Shown: piece by piece, positions 52,962-63,990 of the stretch
How positions within the stretch are numbered: position 1 is the stretch's first letter
Layout: every line of letters begins with the position of its first letter
Origin: Acanthosoma haemorrhoidale
Taxonomy: Eukaryota > Arthropoda > Insecta > Hemiptera > Acanthosomatidae
Reading direction: 5' to 3'
DNA length: 64,000 nucleotides
NCBI GenBank assembly: GCA_930367205.1
Contig: OV884009.1
Coordinates: 123,202,639-123,266,638 of the forward strand
Position numbers and translations under genes: made by a program
Notes under the pieces: model-generated
Databases searched by the model: none
What the model was told of the DNA's origin: nothing
Seen by the model: only the letters and a program-made list of their open reading frames with translations

Positions 52962-54152
52962 TCAGGCTTCTACGTGCCGCTCCCATCGACGCGATTTATT
53001 CTTCTGCTTCTCCTGTTCTCCGCTCCTGTGGCGCCCTGGCTCGTCTCCCTCAGTTTCCGATGTTCCCGATGAATCATCAGCTGACGATCCTGTGTCTCTG
53101 GGGGTTGTTCTACGCCTCTCACGAACTTCTTGGGCGTTGACCTCCATAGGTTCTGCCTTATCGAATTCCCTTCTTCTGTATACGTACGGGCACTGTCTTG
53201 CGATATGACCTTTCTCCCCGCACTCGAAACATTTCGTTCTAGGGCACTGTGCCACCAAGTGACCTGTCTTACCACATCCGTGGCACCTCCTCTCTTCTCT
53301 ACGAGGCATATATCTAGGCCTTGCTCCTCTTAATTTCTTTTCTCCTGTCACGCCCCTATCTCTACCCGTAAACGCTGTTTCGGGTTTCTTCCATACGGTC
53401 TTTGGGGTCCTGATTTTTTTATAAACGACCCGGCTCCAGTCACTCTCGTCTTCTCGGATACGCAATTCTGCTTCCCTAGCGCTGGCGTCGATCATCGTTT
53501 GCGCGCACTCTAGGAAAGAGCGTTCGTGAGCGAATCCCTCTTTTCTTCCCGTTTCCTTGGCCAGCTGCACCTTCAATATTGTTGACAGGAAGCCCATCCG
53601 GCCTTCTACTTCTTCCGCGCTAAACGTCTCTCTCATCTTTTCGGTAACCTGATTGTAACGGACTACCAGACCTGCGGCATACTGTCCGTTACTCTGTCTC
53701 GGAGACCTCGTTTCCCGAAACATCTGAAAAATATCTTCCTCAGGGGTCCAACGCCCCCCTCTATACGCTTTTTTTAGTCGCGCCTTTACCACTTCCCATG
53801 GGGTTTCCTCGTCAGCTTGGATCTGATTCAGGATGCTTCTTTTTACTTGACATATCAAAGCCGCGCTCAGTGATTCCGCGTCCCTGAGGTCCAGCCAATT
53901 GCCTTCCACCTTTGTCCCGATTAACGCTGTGAGGCGGTCTCCTCCCTTTAAAAAGTGATTAAGTTCACCCAGCTCACCTGTAAACTTCTCCAGATCCGAA
54001 ATCGCTTTTCTTAGATCCTGGGTGTTCATAGTCTTCACCCTCATCAGGGCGAGTGCATTTGCGTGAGTCTCCGGTAGCAGGCCCAGTCTCCTAGGTTCCG
54101 TCCCATCAACGATATTTAAGACGGGCTGTCTTAATACGCCACTTTCCGTCAT
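52962..54152 (-). CDS. gag of the young LTR element, intact
   Basis: ATG at 54152 (MTESGVLRQPVLNIVDGTEP) chosen as the first Met after the primer-binding site; the open frame extends upstream into the LTR without need. About 396 residues: helical capsid-like region (~30-260), basic linker, two zinc knuckles CHGCGKTGHLVAQC and CFECGEKGHIARQC (~295-335), and an acidic/basic tail ending RRWERHVEA. Particle assembly and RNA packaging by family. Confidence 0.9.
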   Translation of the reverse strand: MTESGVLRQPVLNIVDGTEPRRLGLLPETHANALALMRVKTMNTQDLRKAISDLEKFTGELGELNHFLKGGDRLTALIGTKVEGNWLDLRDAESLSAALICQVKRSILNQIQADEETPWEVVKARLKKAYRGGRWTPEEDIFQMFRETRSPRQSNGQYAAGLVVRYNQVTEKMRETFSAEEVEGRMGFLSTILKVQLAKETGRKEGFAHERSFLECAQTMIDASAREAELRIREDESDWSRVVYKKIRTPKTVWKKPETAFTGRDRGVTGEKKLRGARPRYMPRREERRCHGCGKTGHLVAQCPRTKCFECGEKGHIARQCPYVYRRREFDKAEPMEVNAQEVRERRRTTPRDTGSSADDSSGTSETEGDEPGRHRSGEQEKQKNKSRRWERHVEA

Positions 54153-54241
54153 ATCGTCTTCTATGTGTATCGATCTAAATCGGGCCACTACAAAATTTCC
54201 CCGAACTGTGTTCCTTAATTTTTTTCCCGGGTTTCGGCACC

Positions 54242-54429
54242 AGTTAACGTTCGTGAGAACTAGAACAGTAAGAAAAGATCGAGAAAGAGGTAATAGAAAT
54301 GAATAGGGCAAGCGATAGTATAAGACTGCTTTATTCATAGCTCTTAATCCCATACACATACACTCGGAATGTTTACATCCCGATGTTTTGGTATTAAGAC
54401 TGCGTACCAACAGTGCCCAGGCCTTAACT
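54242..54429 (-). repeat. 5' LTR
   Basis: 188 bp, AGTTAACG at 54242 to CTTAACT at 54429 (plus-strand reading), followed by TATC. Confidence 0.9.
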
Positions 54430-54754
54430 TATCCCTATTTTCACAGGTATTGATTGGATTTAGGAATTATCGAGTCTTTCCAAAGGCTACTCATTAATCA
54501 CAAGGGGCAAAACATAAATATGTATTTGGGAGTTGTCAGGGTAAAGGTAATGAGAGCAATAAGAATGGAATTTGAGAGATCCCCATATTTGCATATGTCA
54601 TTGATAACCACAACCAAACACAATTAGTTTTAAATTAAACACATTATAAGGCTAAATAAATATTGTATAATACAAAACAAGGTAGAGTTAGATCGCGAAC
54701 ACCTGCGATGACGTCAACGTATGATTCGCCAACCCCTTGTGAAGAGAGGCCGTT
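54430..54754. other. intergenic, no feature seen
   Basis: AT-rich; contains only the right TATC duplication at its start. Confidence 0.4.
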
Positions 54755-55300
54755 TTGGAATCAGACCTTTTCAAGGTCCTCCAGCCCTTCTCTAACATGA
54801 CGAAGCGCTTCGTCATCACACATCAGAAAGCTATTGAGGCCCCCAAAGCTTCAAACATTTACATGATCGATTTACTGTTATTTGCCCTATCAATGCCAAA
54901 GGTGTATCCTGAAACCCGACCTCAGTCTTCTGCAGCCAAATCCAAAATCGCTCACTGCAAAGCAATCACTTTACCACGGTTGGAACTCGGCAGTGCAGAG
55001 AGCAGATCCAAACTCCTGCATCATGTGGATACTCGTGTCTTTGAGCGTTTGAATTTTCGCTTTTTCTGATCCCGCTGTTGCTCTGGCTTGGATTGTTGCC
55101 TGGAATCCTAGGATATTGAAAATATAAGACCTTTGTTGGCAATAGCGTTGTGGAAATTTAAGACCTGGTACCTCCAGGTTATTGGAAACATGTAATTTCT
55201 GAAGACAATGCAGCTAGTAGTGCGTGCGATGCATCCTCGTGACATTCTCCATCATCCCTTGGCGCACCAACACGCAGGCCCGCAGGTCTCATTGGCTCTC
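54755..55300 (+). pseudogene. BEL/Pao pol fragment
   Basis: AKSKIAHCKAITLPRLELGS corresponds to the SK.RVAPLK..TLPRLEL motif of the BEL/Pao pol (peptidase A17 region). A shifted frame downstream gives FSDPAVALAWIVAWNP (normally DS..VL.WI) and, further on, PRDILHHPL (usually S.LL.HPLW). Three motifs in the right order in different frames identify an old, truncated copy. Confidence 0.55.
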
Positions 55301-55559
55301 GTCTCTTCCTTTATCTTGGCTACTGTCCTTTGTTGATTTGCCTTACACTGATGATATCATATAAACTCCGAAGCCAAATCAGTCACCACGATAGTACTCA
55401 CAACCACTACAACCGACCCATCTGTCATCGGAGTGGTTTTCCTCTTTTCTTCGGCCGAGACGAATCATCCCTTTTGTAGACGGTTTGCATGGTCCGGTCC
55501 AGCTCGCTCGGGCTATTTATCCTCTATTGAAGAGGAAGAATATTGTGTCATTTACCTGA

Positions 55560-56760
55560 TCCAGGCTCAACATTGCTGAGGAAATTTTTGAATCTCACTC
55601 ATCTGATTAGACAGGCCTACTAGAAAAGAATTATTTTTTGGTGTCAAGGAATTTGGAACTGATTTTAGCGATGTTTGGGGCGCTGAATCTAAATATGAAA
55701 TCAGTTTTTCTCTATTTGCTCTACTTTTTTAGATCAGGGATTTTTTGTTAACGTGCAGTTCTAACTCCATTTCGTGGAGTTCTAAATCACATATACAAGG
55801 ATTGGTTCCTGTGTAATTTTTCTCTCAAGAAGACAATCTTGTATTTTGTCACGAAATTAGAGGACTCCTGGAAAAAGGGGTCTTCCTGACTATTTTTGAT
55901 TGGCACCTATTTATTGATATCTCAAAGCAAAATTTAAAATTTGTCCTTCTACACAATGGGAATAAATATGATTCAATGCCAATTGCTAACTTAACGAAAA
56001 TGAAAGAAGAATATAGCTTCGGTCTTGAAGAAGATAAAGTATTATGAACATCAATGGATGATTTGTGTGGACTTAAAAATGGTAAACTGTTTCCTTGGAC
56101 AGCAAATTAACCACACCAAATAGCCTTGCTTCTCGAGCCCCTGGGATAGCAGGGAAAAAACACAGCACCGGGATAGAAGAATGGCCTAAGTTATTAACGA
56201 CTAATGTCATTAACGATCTCATAGTTGAACAAGAGAAAATCATCTTTCCTCCACTGAGTATAATAACGCTGGGCCTTATGAAGCAGTTTGTAAAGGCTCT
56301 TGATAAGAAAGGTTCATGCTTTGCATATATAGGGGGAAAATCCCTTAGTTGAGCACGAAAAATATTAAAGCAGGCATATTTGACGGCCCACAAATAAGAC
56401 AACTCATCTGCCTTCTTCAATTCGATAAATGAGGCTGAGCGAAGAGTCTGGATTTCATTCGTTGCAGTTGTAGGAAATTTTTTGAACAAACGCAAAGCTG
56501 AAAACAATGTTGAACTGGTAAACGAGATGCTTAACAGTTACAAATCCTTTGTGTGTAACAATAGTATTAAGGTACACTATTTACTCAGCCACTTAGACCG
56601 TATTCCTGAAAAGTTAGGAGATACCAATGAGGAACAAGGTGAATGATTTCACCAGGATATTAAGACTATGGAGTCCCGCTACCAAGGAAGATTGGATACG
56701 CAGATTATGAAAGATTACTGGATATATATGTACATACACTTACCTTAATTGAAGATCAGC
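55560..56760 (+). pseudogene. decayed copy of a widespread repeat-encoded protein
   Basis: Plus strand, several frames: SRLNIAEEIFESHSSD, YEHQWMICVDLKMVNCFLGQ, IIFPPLSIITLGLMKQFVKA (open at 56221-56310), LKALDKKGSCFAYI, AGIFDGPQIRQLI, FFKLAH-type helices, LSHLDRIPEKLGDTNEEQGE and FHQDIKTMESRYQGRLDTQI. These, in this order, match a multi-copy family common in arthropod and cnidarian genomes and generally treated as transposon-derived; I know no established function. At least five lesions. Confidence 0.6.
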
Positions 56761-57655
56761 TTGTGGGCTTGAGGTCAAATAAATGTATTCTGTATATAAT
56801 TAATCATTTACATCTTTACATTAAATAATATAACAATATAGGATCAATGGAATAATTCAGACCTTATTTAAGCTGACCGAGCCTGACTATTTTGTCAAAA
56901 TCCTCAAAAGGCATTTTAATGGATAAAAATTAAATAAATTGATCTGTTCGACATATTAAATTAACAATATGCCACTTTTTCCTCACAAGAAGGTGTGTTG
57001 TGTTGATCAATGGAAAGTTATCTGGATATTTATATAAGAAAAAGTAATCATAATCTTTAAATGTGATATAATGAAGTTTTTTATTTTGTTAAAAGAAACA
57101 ATGTTATATGCAAACCTTTAAACATTAATAATTTTTTTTTTCTGAAACGTTTCAGATTACCTTTGTTTTTATATACAATAAAATTTTGCTTATGAAACTA
57201 ATCGATGAGATGTGTTCATTTGAAAAAATAAATAAAATAGGAGCACTAGGGACTGTTGTCTATATAAAAATACTATTGTAAAGGAAGTGGACCTCCATGG
57301 ATGGGGGCATGGGGGGCCAAAGCCTTAGGGGCCGTTATTGCCTAGTGGTTGGGGGGACTGGTGTGGACATGGCTGTCCATACCATGTCTCTTCCATGTGT
57401 ATCTGTAAACATCCACAGTGTACCCGTTTGTTAATTGCAGTGGGGCCATTTTGTTGAATGCATTTCATCAACTATCTTTACCACCTCCCTTCCTAATGTA
57501 GCAGGGAAGAGTAAGTAAATCAGTTAAATTAAAGCTCGGAGCTATTTGGATCTGGAACGCCAGGTGAACCTGATAAGCTGGCGGAGCTGGAACGGATGGA
57601 GCTAATTAGGTATTTTACCGTTACATAGCACCCCTAACAAGGATACTCCAACCTA
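56761..57655. other. intergenic; GC-richer patch of unknown origin
   Basis: Mostly AT-rich, with a GC-richer patch at 57285-57530 containing TTGCCTAGTGGTTGGGGGGA, a weak tRNA D-arm look-alike that could be a SINE head. No B box was found. Confidence 0.3.
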
Positions 57656-57659
57656 CCCG

Positions 57660-57930
57660 GTCTTACGGAATAGAAGTCTAGAGGTGTGCCAATTCCTCCA
57701 ATATTCTTTGCATCCAATCCACAAGTTAGCCAGTGCTCCATTCTATATCAACAACCATACCCTTTACGCTGATGTTAACATCCCATTCATTAAAATCTGC
57801 CCACCTCCAACTACCAGACCTTCCATTCCCGCCTCCTTGGCCATCGGATGCTCTATAATTCCATCTCATCCCTGGCAACCCATTGTGATGATTAAGGTGG
57901 AGGTTGTCTTGCGATTTTCTCCAAACTAAC
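57660..57930 (+). pseudogene. Jockey-like RT C-terminal relic
   Basis: LASAPFYINNHTLYADVNIP lines up with NAPYYVSNKTLHNDLNIPYI of the full Jockey copy (about 10288-10344). TACGGAATAGA just before (57664) matches the YGIE codons at 10199. This is a third, divergent lineage of the same clade, trimmed on both sides. Confidence 0.6.
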
Positions 57931-60084
57931 TAGCATTTTGTTTGAAAGTAAAAAGTCGTTAAAAACTGAAGTCTTGAACACTGCTTAAAATACTTTGTAT
58001 TAAGTGTATGTAATCATTTCAATAAAGAGATTTTAAAAAAAAGTTTATTATTTATGTAAAGAAATTTTAGTTTCTAAAAAAATATATATTTTATCTAATG
58101 AGAAGAACAATGACAAAAGGAAGAACTGATCCTTGTTTTTACTAGTTTTTTTTTTGTTTCCATATGAAACCCGAAATACTTTACTAAATACTCTCACTTT
58201 GTACGAGGGAATACTTACATTCTACCCATTTTCTGTGAATGGAACAGTTTCTTATTCCATCAAGTTAAATAATGACTGAGTGAGTATGGTCCCTAATGCG
58301 TGCTATCAGATAATATATAACCGCCAATTTAATGAGGAGAACAATGAAGATACTGCCGATTCATCAATTGGAATATGACAGGTTGACCTCACGTCTCATT
58401 TTTACCATAACCAAACTTCAACAACTGGGAAATTTGTAGAGTTTGCTTTAATTGTTGTGTTTCTATTTTTGTTCAACACAGGACAGTTAACAATGTCTTT
58501 TCAACTGAACAGTGGGCAGGGAGAAGGAGGTACATTAAAAGTTGGAATTAAACGAAATATTTGTATTTTTTTACTAAAGCCCAGGGAAGCCTTTTTTTTT
58601 TCTTCAAAACTCCTTTCTCATTTGACGCCATAAACGAGGAAAATACTGCAATTTAATTGTGATCAATTGGTCGAAGAGGGGTGAAGCAGTGATAAAGTTG
58701 TGTAACTAAACAATGAGTATGCTCCCTTACTAGAATCACTTGGATGTTGAACGTTATATCTACGTAGCTCTTTGTATAAATAAAGTCTTGAGGAGGCTGG
58801 TTTCACTGTTGTTTTACCACTGTCTTAATTCGATGCGCTCAAGTTAGGAGTTGTCTCTATGTTTTGTACTTTAAAACAATTTCTGGATTGATTTGAAAAT
58901 CCTTTGCTTTTGAAGGTCGGTATCCATTTATAATGTAAATAAATTCAATATAAATGAACCGATTTTAATTTTAAGTAAGGGAAGATTATTAAATGCCATG
59001 TTTACATAGATTTGTATGGTTAATTTAAGTAAATAATTTAAATTATGTACTCTTCGTTTGATTGTTAGCCATTAATTGTTAAATACAGCTAAGATAGGAT
59101 TCCTTGGGAGTGATAGGACCTGAATATTTTTCATCTTGGACCTCAAAAAATATACTTCATATAGAATCATATAGCAAGGTTTTTAAAAAGTCTTTGTTGA
59201 GATTTCCAGCCTCTTGTGGTTAGCTGTTAGATGTAACTTACAAAACATTCTATTAGAATATAAATGTATGGGTGGAAATCAACATTACAAGTGTTAGACC
59301 TGGTCTCTAACAAATTAGTCATTATACAATTGCAAGTACATGTTTTGAGATGATTATGTATTTAAAATCCTATAGTGACAACTAAGGTGTTTGTTTTTTA
59401 CAAATCCCTGTTACTAATTAGTTAATCAATAATAATTAGATTATGAAGCCTATATGCATTGTTTAGGCTTCACTCAGTTGTGAAGTAAAAACAGTGTTAT
59501 TTTCAGTATTAATTTATGGTATATTGCTTTATATTTATAAAATATAGTGTATTATGACATCATCTTTTGTAATTGATTACTTATTCTTAACAGTACTCTT
59601 TCTTTTTATTATTTAAGTGTCTAATTGTAAGGTGCTTACACTTGCTCAGGTAGACTCAACTTTTACTATATCCAATAGTCATTTGTAGCTTTTAGTCTTT
59701 ACTGTTCCCAAATTGAATACCTACGAAACATCTACAACTAATTGTCTTTTATTAATCATATCTTTATAAAATGTATACCTCTTTATGATTACTGCAATTT
59801 TGAAATCTTAAACTCGAGTTCACTGACCTTTATCTTTGTCTTTCAATTTGGCAGAAATGTATTTATGGTTGGATATTTTCTTCAGATAAGAGATAAGTGG
59901 GCCAGGTGACAGTTCTTTCAACTCCCTAGTACCCAAGGCCAATCATGATCTTTGATACATTTCTTTAAATTTATTCTTTCTTATTTTTCGTATGAACATT
60001 CATCAAAAAAATTCTCAGTTCAATCATGACCATGAAATGCCTTGCCTTATGCTTGAAACCAACAATTTTACAAATTGGAAAAAA
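57931..60084. other. intergenic, AT-rich
   Basis: No gene recognised over 2.1 kb. A possible mini-exon at 58494-58530 (ATG after CAACACAG) is noted among rejected items. May contain the upstream control region of the signal-peptide gene at 60785. Confidence 0.4.
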
Positions 60085-60615
60085 ATTATAATTTGATAAA
60101 TTAAAAAGCAAAGTGTAATTACCTTATTTTTAAAGCAACTTCTAAATATATTTATTTGATTATTGTCATAACATTCTGATCTCTGTTAAATTACTTCCTA
60201 TTGTATTATTCCTCCTTCTTCTGATTTTATCAAAGCTTCACCTTTCCTGAGTTTTTCCGGAAGCTTAACGCTCATTATACATCAATTATCGAAACTGTTT
60301 GTTATGAAAACCAAGTTGAAAATTTTGTTGGGTTGAAGACAAAGAAATATTTTCATAGGCTTATATATGGACAACATAACAGTTTTAATAATTAACGTAG
60401 AGTGAGACCTCACCATCCAAGAGTTTTAAGCTCGCGTAAAAACTGGGGAAAGGCAAAGTCTTAATAAAATCTGATGGGTGAGGGATAATACAATAGGAAG
60501 TAATACAACAACAGAGATCAGACTGTTATGAAGAAAATTAAATAAGTACATTTAAAAGTTGCTTTAAAGGCAAGGTAATTATACTTTTTTAATTTATCAA
60601 GTTGTAATTTATACC
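60085..60615. mobile_element. MITE / foldback element with ~180-bp arms
   Basis: Left arm 60085-60270 and right arm 60420-60615 are imperfect inverse copies: TTGATAAATTAAAAAG, AATTACCTT, TTTAAAGCAACTT, CATAACA(T/G)TCTGATCTCTGTT, ATTACTTCCTATTGTATTAT. Non-coding centre about 150 bp. It could extrude a long hairpin. Target duplication not certain (TATA-like on both sides). Confidence 0.78.
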
Positions 60616-60784
60616 CTTGCTAACAATGAGTTCACAGTTTGTTACATTAAATTTTAAAACTTCAATTAAAAATACTACTTTATGAACTGTAGTTAATAAG
60701 ATTTTTGTTTCATTATAAACTTTTAAGTGGAAATAATTATGTATGGATTGTCTCCAATTCTTGAACTGGTTTTATGATTTTCAG
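60616..60784 (+). other. flank of the candidate secreted-peptide gene
   Basis: Ends in TTTATGATTTTCAG immediately before the ATG, a good splice acceptor, suggesting that a 5' non-coding exon lies upstream. Confidence 0.4.
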
Positions 60785-60850
60785 ATGAACATCATCAGTA
60801 TTATTTTTGCTCTGCTCTGCTTATACTCAAGAGTTTCATCCCATGACCAG
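60785..60850 (+). CDS. candidate first coding exon of a small secreted protein
   Basis: ATG directly after an acceptor-like TTTTCAG; 22 codons beginning MNIISIIFALLCLYSRVSS, a textbook signal peptide (hydrophobic core, small residues at the end). Donor CAG|GTAAAC at 60851 leaves phase 0. Acceptor, signal peptide and donor coinciding within 66 nt is unlikely by chance, but no transcript evidence is available. Confidence 0.5.
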
Positions 60851-61431
60851 GTAAACCTTATATAAATATATATATATTTTTTTTTTACATGAGCCACCCT
60901 TATAGGATTGATAAGGACCACTGTGCTTTTTTTCTTAGGACTTAACAATCACTGATATTTCGGCTAACCATATTAACTGTTAATGGCTAGCTACCAGCTA
61001 CCACCCTTATCCTAAAACCCATAAATCAACTGGCTATCTATAAATGAAATCCCACTGTATCTAATATTCTTCGCTACAGAGTGCAAGTCGGGCACTGCTG
61101 GGTTGTAAAGGCTTCTTGGGTTTCACCCAAAACCTGGATATAGGTAAATTATATCCTATTTCAGATATTGACTGTTTCGAGGTAGAACACTATTATACTG
61201 ACAGACTCTAAGTACTGGTTCTGGAGACTGATTATCACTAAACTAAAGATGGATTACAACTTAATTGACAGCTTTTACCAGTATGCGGGTCAAGGGCCGA
61301 CAAAAAGTGCCATAGGCCTACTTGTCAAACCAATAATTCTTATTGGTGTCCCCCCTTCCTTTCATCTGTCTATCAACCATTGTATGGATGGTTGGATAAG
61401 TTTTAGCGTTAACTAGTCTTCGCCCACCCAG

Positions 61432-61527
61432 ACATGTTCTTACACGACTCGTGCTCGCAAAGGAAAGTGTGAAGGTTGCAGGGATGTTCATACAAAACTT
61501 GGACTCATAGGAGGGGAAGTGCGGTGC
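61432..61527 (+). CDS. possible cysteine-rich second exon
   Basis: Acceptor-like CGCCCACCCAG at 61431; in phase 0 it reads TCSYTTRARKGKCEGCRDVH, TKLGLIGGEVRC, then GTGAAC as a possible donor. Four Cys in 32 residues, basic, following a signal-peptide exon with matching phase, would suit a secreted peptide. I recognise no family, and the intron (581 nt) and donor are guesses. Confidence 0.3.
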
Positions 61528-62880
61528 GTGAACTATTTTTTAATTTACCAGTTTTTATTTTTTTTTACACGGTATACATATTCCTGGATAAGCTAAAAAA
61601 TATTCTGAAAGGTAGTTGAAGATAAACCATACTCACTTTGGAATGTTTGGTCATCGTCCTTGAAAGATGGTTTCAAAGATGTGTTCTATAGGAGATCGAT
61701 AGTTTTGGTAGGAAACCTAGTTCCCAACAACTTATGTTTTGTCTTTAAAATTAACCATGCCATGCTCGAGGTATTGCTGTTTAAAAGAAAATTGTTTTAA
61801 ATATTTTTTTATTTTTATTATTTTTTTCCCCTCTACCTTTTTTTAGCCCCAATACATTTACTTCTGTTCATAAATTTGTTTTACTTGATGAATCTATGCC
61901 AAGTCCTCCAAATAAGGAATGATTCTGGCCTGGGAAGAAAAAAAAAAAAATCAGAATTTCAAACATTCTGCAATAGATGGCAAAAATAAAATCATGATCC
62001 AAAAACTAATAATCGTTTTAAAAAAAAAAATATTAAAGTTTTAGATTTTTCACCTGATCAATAAACCACAGTCAGATTTTGGAATTTCACCCTCGTTTAG
62101 CTACTTTTACCAAATAAACGATCGTTATTTTTCAACTTATAAAAATTATTTACTTTTTCGCCATGAAACATTCAGATTTTTCACCCGATCAAGAAACCAG
62201 TCAGATTTTGAAAATTTGCATCTATTTTGCCATCTTTCATTTTTTTTAACAAGCTTTGAAAATTAAGGCGGTATTTGGGATCTAGCACAAAACTCGAGTG
62301 GGAGAGAATTTCAAAAATCTGACAGATAATATAATTACTATTAAAACATTTTTTTAATCTTTTAACAAGGGGGGGGGGGCAAAAGCAGGGACAAATTCAA
62401 ACATTAAAGGATTTTCTAGTCCATGAGATTCACTGACTTGAATTTAGAGCCCTTGAGCATCAAAATTGATTCAGCCAGTTCCTCAATCCATTGATATCTT
62501 AAATGCAGTTTTAATATAACCCATTTTACAGAGTCACAGTGTACATACATGCTTGGGATAGTGTCCGTATGTATATATTTGTTACCTATTCTACCTCTCG
62601 GCTATTTTTGTTCTTTATTACATTAGTTTTTGATTGAACAATGTCCTACACAATCCTTAAATAAGTATTGATTTGCTCAAAGCCGAGGTATGGCTGGAAA
62701 TCTTATTAATTGAAAAAGTTTATGAAAAATAATCATTAATTGTTTTTTGTTTCTTAGCTTAGAAGATTTTAAGAAAAATGTATACTTACAACCTTTTTGG
62801 CACTAATACATGATTACTTGCTATATTGTGTTTTTCTGCTTATTTCTTGCAGACATAGAGTGTGTTGAATGCATCACAGT
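61528..62880. other. intergenic/intronic, with a local duplication
   Basis: AT-rich. Contains a direct repeat of about 50 bp: AGATTTTTCACCTGATCAA... near 62042-62092 and AGATTTTTCACCCGATCAA... near 62175-62222, and a G-run at 62369-62379. No gene seen. Confidence 0.4.
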
Positions 62881-63990
62881 TCACTGAATTGAAACATCAA
62901 AGTCATCATTGGCTTCGTCATTATCTGTGGAACGAATTTTGTTGAGGATTTCTTCGTCAGAAAGGGATTCAAAATTTTCCCTCACTCTTTTATGTTATTG
63001 TTGGTAAGAGTAAAATGTATTCCAAATTTGTTGGAAAACTCATTTAAAAATTTGGAAGAGAAGTGTAGAGTTAGCTTGGTCAGAATCCTCAGAGATAGAA
63101 TCAGAGGGTGTGTTGGCCAGACCTTTTCCCAAGAACACTGGACGGTTTTGCTTTTAATTTAATTCAAACTGTGCACTGAACACAAAGTTAATGTCACGTG
63201 TTTCTGTTTTGTTGACATTATACAAATATGGCAGTGGTCAGTGGTAAGAAAGGTAGTATGACATGTGTTTCATCACATGTTTGGATTATTGAACTTGCCG
63301 GACTAACCACAAGATTAAAAACATCTATTGATTTTGTTGGTTTTTTTTAAAAATTAATGGTCCTGTCAGTTTTTTTTATTATTATACCTGAAAGGAGATA
63401 GGGAGAGATATTTGTTATTTATTTTTGTTGGCTGGATTACATTTGGATCCATAGGCTGTAAGAGTGGTGTTAGGAGGCATGTACAGAATTTGAATTTGTT
63501 TATCGTCAGATTGTAGGTCCTTTTCTTTAGGGTGCCTAGGAGCATTATCCAGAAGTACCAAAGCTTTAGTTGGTAAGTTGTAATCTTTTGAAAACTTGTT
63601 TACAGCTGGAACAAAATCTTGCTTGAAGCATTGGGTAAAAAAATCTCAGGTAACCCATCCTATAGTTTGGTTTCTTATGTTACTGGTAAGTAAGAGAAGT
63701 TTTTTAATGCATTCAGATGCTTGGCTCCTCCTACATAAGGAAAGTTTGTGTGTCCCCGTAGAATTCACACTAGGCATAAATGGTTGTCTGTCTTTTGACA
63801 TTTTCCTGTCTGGGCGCTTTCCTCTGAACAGTGCTCTAAGATCTTATACGGCAACATACTCCATAGTAATTCGCTTTCTTTTGCGTTGTACACTTGCTCA
63901 GGGAGAAGACCTAAATCTTAGATTTTTAACTCAAATTTCTTTGGAAAAAGGTCCATGGCCAAAACATGACCTGATAATTTTTTTCCTATG
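62881..63990 (-). pseudogene. Tigger/pogo (jerky-type) transposase relic
   Basis: Minus strand, shifted frames: LPEQVYNAKESELLWSMLP (normally N.DE.G, first catalytic Asp lost to Lys), QTGKMSKDRQPFMPSVNSTG, FVPAVNKFSKDYNLPTKALV followed by LLDNAPRHP (second Asp), QILYMPPNTT and LQPMDPN. The C-terminal part has FSSKFLNEFSNKFG and ends DNDEANDDFDVSIQ. The motif order is that of the pogo-group DDE domain. Multiple lesions; it continues past the right edge. Confidence 0.72.

Larger units (their letters stand above)
49118..54429 (-). mobile_element. recent errantivirus-like LTR retrotransposon, 5.3 kb
   Basis: Minus strand. The two 188-bp LTRs (AGTTAACG...CTTAACT) appear identical by eye, and a 4-bp TATC duplication flanks them, so the insertion is recent. 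The primer-binding site TGGTGCCGAAACCCGGG follows the 5' LTR; a G-rich tract precedes the 3' LTR. Order: gag, protease, RT/RNase H, integrase; no env frame seen. Three frame changes lie at runs of A, plus three in-frame stops. Confidence 0.92.

Noticed and set aside
52660..53208. Plus-strand 182-codon open frame
   Set aside because: Antisense of gag/protease of the young LTR element; Ser/Pro-rich composition is typical of antisense shadows.
58494..58530. Mini-exon MSFQLNSGQGEG after CAACACAG
   Set aside because: Twelve codons with a weak GTACAT donor and no homology; chance cannot be excluded.
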